Origin: Psychroserpens burtonensis DSM 12212
Lineage (GTDB): Bacteria; Bacteroidota; Bacteroidia; Flavobacteriales; Flavobacteriaceae
DNA length: 64,000 bases
Assembly: GCF_000425305.1 (NCBI RefSeq)
Contig: NZ_AUDE01000019.1
Location: forward strand, 59,683 to 123,682
Reading direction: 5' to 3'
The position numbers were made by a program, and so were the translations under genes. Each line of letters begins with the position of its first letter. Position 1 is the stretch's first letter. The notes under the pieces were generated by a model. That model saw only the letters and a list, made by a program, of their open reading frames with translations, was not told the origin of the DNA and did no database searches. Below are positions 1 to 9,308 of the stretch, in pieces.

Positions 1-937
1 TAGTTTGTTGCTCAGTTAATTTGTATTTATTTAATAATATAGTCGACGTCAAAATGCCACTAAGCGGAGTTTTAAATTCATGGGATACCATTGATAAGAA
101 CTTCGTTTTTAAGTCATTGAGTTCTTTTTCTGCAGATAGAGCTGTTTGTAATTCTTCAGTTCTTAAAGATACCGTTTTCTCTAGTTTTTCTGTATAGTTT
201 TTCTGTTCTGTAATATCTAGGATAATTGCTAAAAACACATCTCTATCACCCAATTTAGAACGCTGTAGATGAACACTTACTGGATAGATGGTCCCAGATT
301 TTCGTTTATGGACAGTTTCAAATTCAATTTTGTCAAGATTATCTTGGCTTAATATTTCAATTTCTTTTCTAAACTTTGATTCAGTATAGTCTGGTTTTAT
401 GTCTAAAGGTGTCATAGTTTTTAGTTCTTCTAAACTATATCCTATATTATTTTGGGCACCATGATTAGCATTTATAAATTTTAAGGTTTTAGTATCAAAA
501 ACATAAATTTCATTTAAAGATTCTAGAAAAATCTTAGCTAAATGATTTTTTTCTTGTTCTAATTTTTTTCGCTCAGTAATATCAATAACTAATGCCATTA
601 TGTAATTTCTACCATAAATGGTAAAGGGATTTAAACTGGCCTCAATTGGAAAAATACTGCCATTTTTTTTTGCGCCAAAAATATCGCGTCCATGTCCCAT
701 GCGACGTTGTTTATGCTCTTTGACAAACCCTTTAAAGTGGTCGCCATGTTTTGCATGATAATTTTGCGGGATTAAAATATTAAGTGGTTGCTTATTGAGC
801 TCATTACTATTGTAGCCAAACATTGCTTCTGCAGAGGTGTTGGCTTCAACAATAATTTGATGTTCATTAACGACTACGACGCCCTCTGAAACGGAATCTA
901 AAAGGATATTAAAAACATCTTGATCTTGCTTGAACAT
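1..937 (-). CDS. PAS-domain sensor histidine kinase, N-terminal part
   Basis: Reads leftward from an ATG at 935-937 and runs off the window, so only about 312 residues are seen. Two PAS domains are visible: the first begins near residue 5 (VFNILLDSVSEGVVVVNE) and the second near residue 130 (FLESLNEIYVFD). Each ends in a typical PAC segment (ALVIDITERK and AIILDITEQK). A coiled linker follows, then a HisKA H-box FLSMVSHEFKTPLSG near residues 290-304, whose His would be autophosphorylated. The catalytic ATPase domain must lie beyond position 1. No transmembrane segment is visible, so a cytoplasmic sensor is likely. The stimulus is unknown; the first PAS resembles FixL-like oxygen or redox sensing PAS domains only in general form. 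Confidence 0.88.
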   Translation of the reverse strand, partial: MFKQDQDVFNILLDSVSEGVVVVNEHQIIVEANTSAEAMFGYNSNELNKQPLNILIPQNYHAKHGDHFKGFVKEHKQRRMGHGRDIFGAKKNGSIFPIEASLNPFTIYGRNYIMALVIDITERKKLEQEKNHLAKIFLESLNEIYVFDTKTLKFINANHGAQNNIGYSLEELKTMTPLDIKPDYTESKFRKEIEILSQDNLDKIEFETVHKRKSGTIYPVSVHLQRSKLGDRDVFLAIILDITEQKNYTEKLEKTVSLRTEELQTALSAEKELNDLKTKFLSMVSHEFKTPLSGILTSTILLNKYKLTEQQT

Positions 938-1331
938 TTTGTTGAGGTTGGATTAAAGAAATTTAAAGATAACTAATCCTATTTAATAATTGTAGCTACT
1001 CTGTTAAGTTTTAATGTGTCATTCTAACTGATCTATGCTCTTCTTCAAGGTGCCTATGAAGATTATTTAAATTATAAAAATATAGCGATTTGAAAGTTAT
1101 TGAAATTTTGTGGAATATTAAAATCAATATAAAGGATATAGTCCATGAAGCTGCAAAACATTCTAATGGTATGAAGTGGGAATGTATTTAGGATTCAAGT
1201 TTGTGCAAAGGATACTCAATTTGTTAGTAAAAACTAATGTGATTTTTTAGTAGTTAAAAATTGAAATGTCAAATATGCTATTATAAATCTTTCTTAGATA
1301 ATAGCTTTGAAATGTTTTATAATATGAGTGC
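938..1331. other. Gene-free stretch between kinase and hypothetical gene
   Basis: About 390 AT-rich bases between the start of the kinase gene and the end of the convergent-side hypothetical gene. I see no open frame of useful length, no hairpin with a T-run and no Crp/Fnr-type palindrome. It presumably holds the kinase promoter. Confidence 0.5.
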
Positions 1332-1769
1332 TCAGGCAGCAATACTATTTATAAATTGTTCAAACTTTTGGATTATTAATTTTTCATCTAGTTCCTCTAA
1401 ATTATAAGTGCCTAAATGTTCTTCTACAGTCTCGTTTTCTATCTCGTGTGTTGCAGTGAACAAAATACGTATAGATATATTGTAAAGGCTGTTTTGTGAG
1501 AAAACAAGGGAGTAACTGGTCTTGTTGAGGCCTACATTTAAGGTATGTAGTGTGTCTAAGGGATGAGGTCTTAAGACTTGAAATGCAATATTGATATACC
1601 CTTTAGGATCTAACCATTTAAGTACTTGCATTTGACTACCCAGGCTGTGTTTTTCAAAACTATGACTAAGCATAGTTCTTATGAAATTCACTTTTTTAGA
1701 AGATGCATATTTGCTAATAATTTTGTTGTCTAGATTTAGATAAACGCCATAATTTTTATTTTTTGCCAT
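1332..1769 (-). CDS. Hypothetical protein, 145 aa
   Basis: Small soluble protein of no family I recognise: no signal peptide, no membrane segment and no cysteines. It starts with a lysine/asparagine-rich MAKNKNYGVYLNL and ends with a helical acidic stretch. It is transcribed divergently from the TerB-DUF302-thioredoxin operon. Both directions share one 14-bp TGAT-N4-ATCA palindrome, with a TAATTTTA -7 box on this strand (1789-1796) and a leader of about 15 nt. That shared promoter argues the gene is real and belongs to the same stress or low-oxygen response. Confidence 0.6.
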   Translation of the reverse strand: MAKNKNYGVYLNLDNKIISKYASSKKVNFIRTMLSHSFEKHSLGSQMQVLKWLDPKGYINIAFQVLRPHPLDTLHTLNVGLNKTSYSLVFSQNSLYNISIRILFTATHEIENETVEEHLGTYNLEELDEKLIIQKFEQFINSIAA

Positions 1770-1788
1770 GATTTTCGATATTTAGGGC

Positions 1789-1862
1789 TAAAATTATTAC
1801 ATGTATTATAATTCCCACATGATAAATATCATATGCGATTTTTATCAAAGCAGTTAAATTTG
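1789..1862. promoter_or_regulatory. Divergent Crp/Fnr-type promoter
   Basis: Palindrome ATGATAAATATCAT at 1819-1832. On the plus strand TAAATTTG (1855-1862) starts after a 22-bp gap. On the minus strand TAATTTTA (1796-1789) sits at the mirror-image 22-bp gap. The palindrome centre falls near -41.5 for both predicted starts (about 1867 and 1784), as in class II Crp/Fnr activation. One operator would control both directions. Confidence 0.72.
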
Positions 1863-1881
1863 AATCTTAAATGGTAATATC

Positions 1882-2292
1882 ATGGTAACTAAAAAGAAAA
1901 TGACACTTACATTTTATCAGAATCTTGGTAAATTATTTTATGCTATTGCAGCTTCTGATGGTAGCGTTAAATCCATAGAGTTTGATAAATTAAAGGCGTT
2001 TGTAAAAAAACAGTGGTTAGAAATGGATGCCATTGAAGATTTCTTTGGCACTGATGCTGCATATCAAATAGAAGTTGTTTTTGATTGGTTAAATCGTGAT
2101 GAAGAACCTGATATTAAATTATGTTATGAAGATTTTATAAGTTATAAGAAAGAGCAAAGTCACTTATTTACTGAAGATGTAAGGCATTTAATTTTAAAAA
2201 CAGCCTCTTCTATTGCACACGCATTTTCCGGAATCAATAAATCAGAATTGATCATGCTTGCAAAACTAGATATAGAATTAAAAAAATATTAA
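1882..2292 (+). CDS. TerB-like domain protein
   Basis: 136-residue all-helical protein. The N-terminal part (residues about 10-45, FYQNLGKLFYAIAASDGSV) matches the look of TerB-like tellurite-resistance domains, whose helix-D-G/S turns bind metal: the A-A-S-D-G-S-V turn is the key element. No signal peptide or membrane segment, so cytoplasmic. First gene of a three-gene operon with the DUF302 protein (2-nt gap) and thioredoxin, behind the divergent TGAT-N4-ATCA promoter. The role is inferred to be stress-related; real tellurite resistance is not shown. Confidence 0.7.
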   Translation: MVTKKKMTLTFYQNLGKLFYAIAASDGSVKSIEFDKLKAFVKKQWLEMDAIEDFFGTDAAYQIEVVFDWLNRDEEPDIKLCYEDFISYKKEQSHLFTEDVRHLILKTASSIAHAFSGINKSELIMLAKLDIELKKY

Positions 2293-2294
2293 CT

Positions 2295-2693
2295 ATGAAT
2301 TATTATTTTACTAAGATCGTAAAAGGGCCATTTGATGCTGTGGAAAATAGAGTAGTAGCACTATTAAAAAATGAAGGGTTTGGGGTGCTTACACAAATTG
2401 ACATACAAACAACTTTAAATAGTAAACTACAAGTTGACTTTAAAAAGTATAAAATATTAGGTGCCTGTAATCCATCATTTGCATATAAAGCATTACAGGT
2501 AGAGGATAAGATCGGGACTATGTTACCTTGTAATATTATTATACAAGAGCAATCCCCTAACAGCATTGAAGTCTCTGCAATAAACCCTTTAGTATCCATG
2601 CAGGAAGTAAAAAATGATGCACTAAATAATCTAGCACACGAAGTCAGTGCAAAACTTGAAAAGGTTATAAAAAGTATAGAAAATGAAAAGTAG
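2295..2693 (+). CDS. DUF302 domain protein
   Basis: 132 residues with the full DUF302 fold: an N-terminal strand-helix (FDAVENRVVALLKNEGFGVL), the central LGACNPSFAYKAL motif with its conserved cysteine, then the LPCNIIIQE strand and a C-terminal helix. DUF302 proteins are small soluble proteins often found near sulfur and redox genes; the biochemical role is not known. Here it sits between the TerB-like gene and a thioredoxin whose start codon overlaps its end, so the two are probably translationally coupled. Confidence 0.88.
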   Translation: MNYYFTKIVKGPFDAVENRVVALLKNEGFGVLTQIDIQTTLNSKLQVDFKKYKILGACNPSFAYKALQVEDKIGTMLPCNIIIQEQSPNSIEVSAINPLVSMQEVKNDALNNLAHEVSAKLEKVIKSIENEK

Positions 2694-2982
2694 TTTTAAT
2701 GATATCATACAGTCTGAAATCCCTGTTTTAGTAGATTTTTTTGCTGATTGGTGTGGACCATGTAAAATGTTGGCGCCAGTTTTAAAACAGGTAAAAGAAG
2801 AACTTGGAGATGCAGTAAAAATTATAAAGATTGATGTTGATAAAAATCAACCGTTAGCAGCCAAGTACCAAGTGCGTGGAGTTCCAACTATGCTTTTATT
2901 TAAAAATGGTGCTCAGGTATGGCGACAATCTGGGGTGCTTCAAAAAAATGAGATTATAGAAATTATAAAATCAAATCACTAG
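2683..2982 (+). CDS. trxA: Thioredoxin
   Basis: 99-residue thioredoxin of normal size. The active site WCGPC lies near residues 23-27 in the context DFFADWCGPCKML, and the cis-proline is in RGVPTML near residue 68. It reduces protein disulfides in the cytoplasm; no signal peptide is seen. It starts inside the last codons of the DUF302 gene (11-nt overlap). A decayed relative of this gene is found at 15852..16045. Confidence 0.95.
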   Translation: MKSSFNDIIQSEIPVLVDFFADWCGPCKMLAPVLKQVKEELGDAVKIIKIDVDKNQPLAAKYQVRGVPTMLLFKNGAQVWRQSGVLQKNEIIEIIKSNH

Positions 2983-3105
2983 GGTAGTGAGCGTAGCTAT
3001 AGAAGTATAAAAGAAGCCATTCTAAAATGATTTTGTTGTCTTGAGATTGTCTAAGTACTAAGTATATTGCCGAGATGTTTTTAGAAAACCGGGTATGTTA
3101 TAAAG

Positions 3106-3277
3106 ATGTTTGGTTATAAAGAGTCTGCAATTGAAAAGAGTATTTGTTTAAGGCATAGCAATACCGTGAGCACTAATATATGGTCATGAATTGATGAACG
3201 CATATGGTTTTAAAACTAAAAATGGAGATTATCCAACAACTGCAAGTTTTGAATTATTGAAGCAAGTAGTACTCTAA
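3106..3277 (+). pseudogene. Broken small open frame, family unknown
   Basis: In the 416-base gap after trxA two short coding-like pieces lie in different frames. One starts at 3106 (MFGYKESAIEKS...). The other runs 3182-3277 (GHELMNAYGFKTKNGDYPTT...) and ends in TAA. Together they look like the remains of one small soluble protein split by a frameshift. I do not recognise the family. No other gene is visible between 2983 and the promoter at 3328. Confidence 0.35.
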
Positions 3278-3327
3278 TCAATCAATACAATTTATTTGTT
3301 TTATTTGATTTAGAGTTTTAGCAGCCC

Positions 3328-3371
3328 ATGATGAATATCATTTTATAAAAAGGTGCACAATGCTAATTTTG
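3328..3371 (+). promoter_or_regulatory. Crp/Fnr-type promoter of the nine-gene operon
   Basis: Palindrome ATGATGAATATCAT at 3328-3341, a 22-bp gap, then a perfect -7 box TAATTTTG at 3364-3371. Predicted transcription start near 3376, 23 nt before the first gene. Confidence 0.72.
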
Positions 3372-3398
3372 ACAGATCACTCTTAAAATTTTAAAATC

Positions 3399-4013
3399 AT
3401 GAAAAAAGCAATAATTTTATTTTTTGTCATTGTAATAATTCCAATTTTTGGATTCACACAATCTATTAAAAATTTGGATTATATCTCACCTTTCTATGAT
3501 GGTATTGCAGCTATCAAAAAGGGAAATCAATGGGCTTTTATTAATAATAAAGGTGCTATTATAGTCGGTTTTAGAAATGATGTAGTCACTACAAAAATGA
3601 CTAACGAAAACTATCCCATATTTAGCGATAGAAGGTGTTTAATTAAGCAAATAAAAGATGGTATTTCCTACTTTGGTTATATAGATGCTGACGGTAAAAC
3701 TATTATAGAACCTCAATTTTTAAATGCCTCAAATTTTAATGGTGGTAAAGCAATTGTTTTAGAATTAGTTAAAGAAATGGTTGGTCAAAATAAAGCCTTA
3801 GGCAAAGATGTGGTTTACTACAAATATTATGAGGTGACCATAGATACCACTGGCCAAATTAAAAATTATCTAACTCAAGAGGCTGTTAATGTTGTTTTAG
3901 ATAAGGAATTTATGCGAAAGCCACCTGAAATTATATCCAAACATATTTCAGACAACCTATACGCTGTTATGTATAAAGATAATACATGGGCAATCATTAT
4001 CACTAATGAATAA
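3399..4013 (+). CDS. Secreted WG-repeat protein
   Basis: 204 residues with an N-terminal signal peptide (MKKAIILFFVIVIIPIFGFTQS, cut near residue 20) and at least two WG repeats: KKGNQWAFINNKGAIIV near residue 41 and GYIDADGKTIIEPQF near residue 92. WG-repeat proteins are probable beta-propeller-like binding proteins of the periplasm or surface; the ligand is unknown. First gene of a tight operon that extends to 10536; its end overlaps the M50 protease gene by 8 nt. Confidence 0.8.
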   Translation: MKKAIILFFVIVIIPIFGFTQSIKNLDYISPFYDGIAAIKKGNQWAFINNKGAIIVGFRNDVVTTKMTNENYPIFSDRRCLIKQIKDGISYFGYIDADGKTIIEPQFLNASNFNGGKAIVLELVKEMVGQNKALGKDVVYYKYYEVTIDTTGQIKNYLTQEAVNVVLDKEFMRKPPEIISKHISDNLYAVMYKDNTWAIIITNE

Positions 4014-5109
4014 TACTATAAAAATGAAAGCAAACTTAGATTTAGGTAGTGTCGCCGGAATTAAAATAAAAGTGCACTGGACATTTTTATTTTTAATTGT
4101 ATGGATTATTTTTGATGAACTAAAAAGAGGTGGAGGTACAGATAGTGTTCTTTTTAATATATCCTTTATATTGGCGGTTTTTGTTTGCGTTATATTACAT
4201 GAATTAGGTCATGCCTTAACAGCAAAGTATTTTGGTGTTAAAACCGAAAAAATAACATTACTCCCAATTGGAGGAATGGCAAGTTTTGATAAAATGCCAG
4301 AATCTCCAAAGCAAGAATTTCTTATCGTTATCGCTGGTCCTTTAGTTAATGTCGGCATTGCGCTTTTGCTCTATTTTATAGTTCCTGTAGAGGATCTATT
4401 TAGTCAAAGTTTCACAGATGCTTATGACATATTTGTGAGTTTTACATTTCAGAATTTTTTATTCTTTTTATTTATTGTCAATTTCGGTTTAGTATTGTTT
4501 AACATGATACCTGCTTTTCCAATGGATGGAGGACGATTGTTAAGGGCTTTGTTAGCTCTAAAAATGAATCATGTAAAAGCTACACAAATAGCAGCCAGTA
4601 TCGGTCAGTTTATAGCTGTTGTGTTTTTATTGGCAGGCGTATTATACAATCCGTTTCTCATTGTTATTGCCTTATTTGTTTTTTTAGGAGCTTACGGTGA
4701 AAATCAATTGGTGCACCATATGTCTTTATTAAAGGGTCATAGTGTTGAAGAAGCAATGCTGCTTGATATTACAACATTCAATCCTAAAGATTCTATAGAT
4801 CTTGTTGTCAATAAAATTATTTCTGGAACTGAAACTAACTTTGTTGTCGTTGAAGAAGGCGTAGTTAAAGGTCTTTTGTATCACAGACAAATTATTGAGA
4901 ATTCTAATGTAAATATTTTGGTCGAAAATGTGATGGATACTAGCTTTAAAACGGTTAAAAACACAGATGATCTCAAATCAATATATCATCTTATTTATAG
5001 TAAAAAACAAAAATTTATTCCAGTGGTAAGAAAAGGTAAATTAGTTGGAGCTATCGACGCTACAAACTTAAATGAATACATATTATTACAATCAAAACTA
5101 ACGTATTAG
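4006..5109 (+). CDS. Site-2 protease (M50) with C-terminal CBS pair
   Basis: 367-residue membrane metalloprotease. The zinc motif HELGH is at residues 65-69 (ILHELGHALTAKYFG) and the third ligand Asp is in PAFPMDGGR near residue 174. About five membrane segments fill residues 22-230. From about residue 240 two CBS motifs follow (SVEEAMLLDITTF, VENVMDTSF), typical of M50B proteases whose activity responds to bound nucleotides. Such enzymes cut membrane-embedded anti-sigma factors or remove signal-peptide remnants; the substrate here is unknown. The gene overlaps its upstream neighbour and lies 2 nt before the export adaptor. A second start at MKANLD (residue 7) is equally possible. Confidence 0.9.
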   Translation: MNNTIKMKANLDLGSVAGIKIKVHWTFLFLIVWIIFDELKRGGGTDSVLFNISFILAVFVCVILHELGHALTAKYFGVKTEKITLLPIGGMASFDKMPESPKQEFLIVIAGPLVNVGIALLLYFIVPVEDLFSQSFTDAYDIFVSFTFQNFLFFLFIVNFGLVLFNMIPAFPMDGGRLLRALLALKMNHVKATQIAASIGQFIAVVFLLAGVLYNPFLIVIALFVFLGAYGENQLVHHMSLLKGHSVEEAMLLDITTFNPKDSIDLVVNKIISGTETNFVVVEEGVVKGLLYHRQIIENSNVNILVENVMDTSFKTVKNTDDLKSIYHLIYSKKQKFIPVVRKGKLVGAIDATNLNEYILLQSKLTY

Positions 5110-5111
5110 AA

Positions 5112-6191
5112 ATGAAAGTATGGAGCTTTATTAGTATGGTGTTTTTCTTATTGTCATGTTCTAACAAGAAGTATAGTGTCTTGCCAATAGAGCAGGCTTT
5201 GACAGAGTTTGTCTACGCTTCAGTAACTATTCAGCCAGATAGTTTGTATCAAGTATATTCTAGTGTTTCAGGTATTTTAGAATTTAATTTTGTTGAAGAG
5301 GGTGATTTAATTCCGAAGAATAAAAAACTATTTCAGATTACAAACAATACACCTAAACTGAATACTCAAAATGACAAGTTCGCTTTAGATCTAGCACAAG
5401 AAAATTATAATGGAAGTGCGACGGTATTGGCTAGTATTAAAGATGAAATAGAAGCTGCTAAGTTGAAGTATAAAAACGATTCTATTAATTATTTTAGACA
5501 AAAAAATCTTTGGGATCAACATATCGGGTCTAAAGTACAATATGATATTAAAAAACTTAATTATGAGTTGGCTTCAAATCAATTAAAGCTGCTACGAAGT
5601 AAGTTTAATAACACAAAAAATGAATTGTATACAGCTGTTAAACGAGCAAAAAACAAGTATCAAACGTCATCAATAGTGACAAAAGATTTTACAATAACCA
5701 GTAAAATTGGAGGAAAGGTATATGCCCTGTATAAAGAGCCTGGAGAAATTGTAACAAGTATGGAGCCACTAGCATCTATTGGAAGTGCTACTGATTTTAT
5801 AATTGAACTACTTGTAGATGAGGTGGATATAGTGCAAATAGTAAAAACACAGGAAGTTTTAATTCATTTAGATGCTTATACAGATATGATTTTTAAAGGA
5901 AAAGTATCTAAAATATATCCTAAGAAAGACGAACGAAACCAAACTTTTACAGTTGAAGCTGTTTTGGTGAATCCTCCAAAAGTTTTATATCCAGGACTCT
6001 CTGGAGAAGCCAATATTGTTATTTCTAAAAAAGAAAAGGCACTGACTATTCCCAAGGAATATTTGATTGATAGTAATAAAGTTAAAACTGATGATGGATT
6101 AGTAATTATTGAAACGGGATTGCAAAATATGGAGTATATCGAAATCTTGTCAGGAATTAACAAAGACACTTATATCTATAAGCTAGAATAA
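5112..6191 (+). CDS. Efflux adaptor lipoprotein (HlyD/MacA type)
   Basis: 359 residues. A lipobox FFLLSC with Cys16 marks a membrane-anchored lipoprotein. The barrel/lipoyl half-motifs flank a long helical hairpin (residues about 90-185), followed by the second lipoyl part (ITSKIGGKVYALYKEPGEIV) and a beta-barrel domain. It would link the inner-membrane ABC complex encoded next to an outer-membrane channel. The stop codon overlaps the start of the permease gene (TAATG), so the three genes form one translation-coupled transporter set. Confidence 0.88.
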   Translation: MKVWSFISMVFFLLSCSNKKYSVLPIEQALTEFVYASVTIQPDSLYQVYSSVSGILEFNFVEEGDLIPKNKKLFQITNNTPKLNTQNDKFALDLAQENYNGSATVLASIKDEIEAAKLKYKNDSINYFRQKNLWDQHIGSKVQYDIKKLNYELASNQLKLLRSKFNNTKNELYTAVKRAKNKYQTSSIVTKDFTITSKIGGKVYALYKEPGEIVTSMEPLASIGSATDFIIELLVDEVDIVQIVKTQEVLIHLDAYTDMIFKGKVSKIYPKKDERNQTFTVEAVLVNPPKVLYPGLSGEANIVISKKEKALTIPKEYLIDSNKVKTDDGLVIIETGLQNMEYIEILSGINKDTYIYKLE

Positions 6192-7453
6192 TGACCAATT
6201 GGAACGTTATATTAAGCATTGCTAAAACACATTTGCTCACGAAAATAAAGCAAACTTCTGTTGCAGCTCTTGGAGTTACTTTTGGTATTGGTAGTTATAT
6301 TACTTTGGTGTGCTTTATGACCGGGTTAAATACGATGTTAGATGATTTAATATTAAATCAAACACCACATATTCACGTTTATAATGAAATTGAACCTTCA
6401 AAAAACCAACCTGTTTCGTTGTATGATGATTTTAATGAAAGTTTTAATGTAGTACACTCAATTAAGCCCAAATTAAGTCAGCTAAAAATCCATAATGCAC
6501 TACCAATTATTGACTATTTAGAACGTAATGAGAATGTGCGAGGCGCACTTCCACAGGTGCAAACACAAATATTCTACATTGCTGGCTCCATAGAAATTGG
6601 TGGAAATCTTATCGGTATTAATCCAATAGACGAAGCAAAACTTTTTAACATCGAAGATTATATTGTTAAGGGTTCTGCTGAAGCTTTGCAAACTACAGAT
6701 AATGGGATATTGTTAGGAATTGGTGTTGCTGAAAAAATGTCTTTAAAAGTTGGAGATCGCGTACAAATAAGTCCAATTAATGGTGATATTTTTCCTTTAA
6801 AAATTGTTGGTTTTTATCAAAGTGGTGTAGCAGATCTTGATGCTATTCAAAGCTTTACCAATATAAAAACAGTGCAACGTATTTTAGGCGAAGCAAAAAA
6901 TTACATCACAGATATTAATGTAAAGCTATATGATATTGAAGAGGCTGTTTCATTAGCTAAAACAATTGAGCAGCAATTTAAACTAAAAGCCGTAGATATA
7001 AAGACAGCAAATGCACAATTTGATACGGGAACAACAATACGAAATCTAATTACATATGCGGTATCCATAACACTCCTTATCGTTGCGGGTTTTGGTATTT
7101 ATAACATATTAAATATGCTCATTTATGAAAAAATGAATGATATCGCCATTTTGAAAGCTACGGGGTTTTCTGGTAAAGATGTGCAGCTTATTTTTATGAG
7201 TCAAGCCATGATTATTGGTTTTGTAGGTGGAGTTTTAGGGTTGGTATTAGGTTTTGGGTTAACGAGTTTAATTGGCACTATTCCTTTTAAAACAGAAGCC
7301 TTACCAACAGTAGAAACCTATCCTGTAAATAGGGATCCATTATTTTTTATCATCGGTTTTTTATTCGCTATTTTTTCTACATTTCTAGCAGGATATTTAC
7401 CCTCTAAAAAAGCTAAAAAAATAGATCCAATAAAAATTATAAGAGGACAATAA
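6191..7453 (+). CDS. MacB/FtsX-type ABC permease
   Basis: 420 residues: one N-terminal membrane helix near residues 22-48, a large periplasmic MacB_PCD-like domain (residues about 50-280), then three C-terminal helices with the FtsX signature (ITYAVSITLLIVAGFGIYNI, a DIAILKATG loop, and a final helix before KKAKKIDPIKIIRG). This is the standard type VII ABC mechanotransmission layout used for lipoprotein transport or drug/peptide efflux. With the adaptor and ATPase on either side it looks like a MacAB-type efflux system rather than LolCE. Confidence 0.9.
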   Translation: MTNWNVILSIAKTHLLTKIKQTSVAALGVTFGIGSYITLVCFMTGLNTMLDDLILNQTPHIHVYNEIEPSKNQPVSLYDDFNESFNVVHSIKPKLSQLKIHNALPIIDYLERNENVRGALPQVQTQIFYIAGSIEIGGNLIGINPIDEAKLFNIEDYIVKGSAEALQTTDNGILLGIGVAEKMSLKVGDRVQISPINGDIFPLKIVGFYQSGVADLDAIQSFTNIKTVQRILGEAKNYITDINVKLYDIEEAVSLAKTIEQQFKLKAVDIKTANAQFDTGTTIRNLITYAVSITLLIVAGFGIYNILNMLIYEKMNDIAILKATGFSGKDVQLIFMSQAMIIGFVGGVLGLVLGFGLTSLIGTIPFKTEALPTVETYPVNRDPLFFIIGFLFAIFSTFLAGYLPSKKAKKIDPIKIIRGQ

Positions 7454-7454
7454 T

Positions 7455-8129
7455 ATGAGTGTTGTATTAGAAGCAAAACATATCAATAAATATTTCAAGA
7501 AGCCTGTATCGTTTCATGTTTTAAAGGATATTAATTTTCAGATAAAAAAGGGAGAGTTTGCTTCTATTATGGGGAAATCTGGTTGTGGTAAATCTACGTT
7601 ACTCTATATCCTTTCTACAATGGATACCGATTATGAAGGTCAATTATATTTGAATAATCAACTTATTACAGGACAGGAAAGGACACACCTATCCTATTTG
7701 CGGAATAAGCATATTGGTTTTGTTTTTCAGTTTCACTATTTACTTTCAGAATTTTCAGTAATAGAAAATGTGATGCTTCCTGCCAAGAAATTAGGTGAAA
7801 AATCATACCCAGAAATTGAGCATGATGCCATAGAGAAACTTAAAATGCTCAATATTGAACATTTATCAAAGAAACGAGCCTCACAAGTTTCGGGAGGAGA
7901 GAAGCAACGTATTGCTATTGCTCGCGCTCTAATAAATAATCCCTCAGTAATTATGGGTGATGAACCCACGGGGAACTTGGACAGCTATAATGCTCAAAAC
8001 ATATTCAATATTTTTAAACAGTTGAGTGACGAGAAAGGTTTATCACTTTTAGTGGTAACTCATGATGAGGACTTTGCTAATAAGACAGATAGAATTATCC
8101 AAATGGGAGATGGAAAAATACTTGTATAG
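7455..8129 (+). CDS. ABC transporter ATPase (MacB/LolD type)
   Basis: 224 residues, a stand-alone ATPase. Walker A GKSGCGKST at 40-48, Q-loop Gln92, signature VSGGE at 145-149, Walker B VIMGDE at 165-170 with the adjacent D-loop GNLDS, and the switch His in VVTHDED near residue 203. It powers the FtsX-type permease one base upstream. Last of the three exporter genes, 33 nt before a small hypothetical gene. Confidence 0.93.
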   Translation: MSVVLEAKHINKYFKKPVSFHVLKDINFQIKKGEFASIMGKSGCGKSTLLYILSTMDTDYEGQLYLNNQLITGQERTHLSYLRNKHIGFVFQFHYLLSEFSVIENVMLPAKKLGEKSYPEIEHDAIEKLKMLNIEHLSKKRASQVSGGEKQRIAIARALINNPSVIMGDEPTGNLDSYNAQNIFNIFKQLSDEKGLSLLVVTHDEDFANKTDRIIQMGDGKILV

Positions 8130-8162
8130 GGTGCCTTTGTTGACTGATATTAATCATATGAA

Positions 8163-8423
8163 ATGACAACATTTTTAGCTAACTTAGTCCTTGAGTTTAA
8201 GCATAATATTATGAAAAGATTACAAGACATAGAAAATCAAATTATAAGACTTTCTAATAGTATAGCGGTTAATTACCCAGAACTTTATGCTACGTTAGAC
8301 GAAAACCCAGTAACTATACCATCAAAAGTTCATCCAGATATAGAAATTAAGAATATGGAAGACTACTTAGAAAGTCTCAAGCAGATATTAAAGCAATATA
8401 TTAAAACCCATAATAAAGAATAA
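8163..8423 (+). CDS. Small helical hypothetical protein
   Basis: 86 residues; the true start may be the internal Met17 (position 8211), which begins MKRLQDIENQIIRLSN. The protein is highly charged and mostly helical, with no membrane segment. Its stop overlaps the start of the CbpA gene (TAATG), so it is probably co-translated with the chaperone. I do not recognise the family. Confidence 0.6.
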   Translation: MTTFLANLVLEFKHNIMKRLQDIENQIIRLSNSIAVNYPELYATLDENPVTIPSKVHPDIEIKNMEDYLESLKQILKQYIKTHNKE

Positions 8424-9307
8424 TGGCATTTATAGATTATTATAAAACACTAGGGATTTCAAAAAGTGCAACTGATGCCGTTATCAAAAAAGCGTATCGG
8501 AAATTAGCACGTAAACACCATCCAGATTTAAATCCTAATGATAAGAAGGCAGAACAGAAGTTTAAAGAAATTAATGAAGCCAATGAAGTCTTAAGCAATC
8601 CCGAAAATCGTAAAAAGTATGATGACCATGGAGAACATTGGCAGCATGCAGAAGAATACGAAAAAGCGAAACAGCAAAATCAGTATCAAAGAAGTACGCA
8701 AAACCCTCAAGGAGGCTATTCTGAAGAAGATTTTTCAGATTTTTTCGGCTCTATGTTTGGTGGTGGTTCATCGAGAGCAGGTGGTAGGGAAGTGAAATTT
8801 AAAGGTCAAGATTTTAATGCTCAATTAAAACTTGATCTGAAAGAGGTCTACACGACGCATAAGCGTACCTTAACTGTCAACAATAAAAATATTCGTATTA
8901 CCATTCCTGCGGGTATAGAAAATGGTCAAGTCATAAAAATAAAAGGACATGGTGGAAAAGGAGTTAATGGAGGACCAAATGGAGACTTATATATTGAGTT
9001 TTCAGTAGTAAATCAATCTCAATTTAAAAGAGATGGACATAATTTGTATGCTTCAGTTGATTTAGATATTTACAAAGCGCTTCTAGGTGGCGAAATTATG
9101 GTCAATACTTTTGACGGAAAAGTAAAGTTAACGGTAAAGCCAGAAACTCAAAATGGGACAAAAGTAAAACTCAAGGGAAAGGGCTTTCCGAAGTATAAAA
9201 AAGAAGAGCAGTTTGGAGATTTGTTTATAACCTATAATCTAAAAATGCCTAAAAATCTTACAGCTAAAGAAAAGGAACTCTTCACTGAACTATCAAAATT
9301 ACGATAA
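8423..9307 (+). CDS. cbpA: Co-chaperone CbpA (DnaJ-like)
   Basis: 294 residues. The J domain at residues 1-70 has the HPD motif at 33-35, which stimulates the ATPase of DnaK. A Gly-rich linker with phenylalanines follows (SDFFGSMFGGG). There is no zinc-finger domain, and two C-terminal substrate-binding domains run from about residue 125 to the end. The missing zinc finger is what separates CbpA from DnaJ. The modulator CbpM is encoded 1 nt downstream. Confidence 0.93.
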   Translation: MAFIDYYKTLGISKSATDAVIKKAYRKLARKHHPDLNPNDKKAEQKFKEINEANEVLSNPENRKKYDDHGEHWQHAEEYEKAKQQNQYQRSTQNPQGGYSEEDFSDFFGSMFGGGSSRAGGREVKFKGQDFNAQLKLDLKEVYTTHKRTLTVNNKNIRITIPAGIENGQVIKIKGHGGKGVNGGPNGDLYIEFSVVNQSQFKRDGHNLYASVDLDIYKALLGGEIMVNTFDGKVKLTVKPETQNGTKVKLKGKGFPKYKKEEQFGDLFITYNLKMPKNLTAKEKELFTELSKLR

Positions 9308-9308
9308 T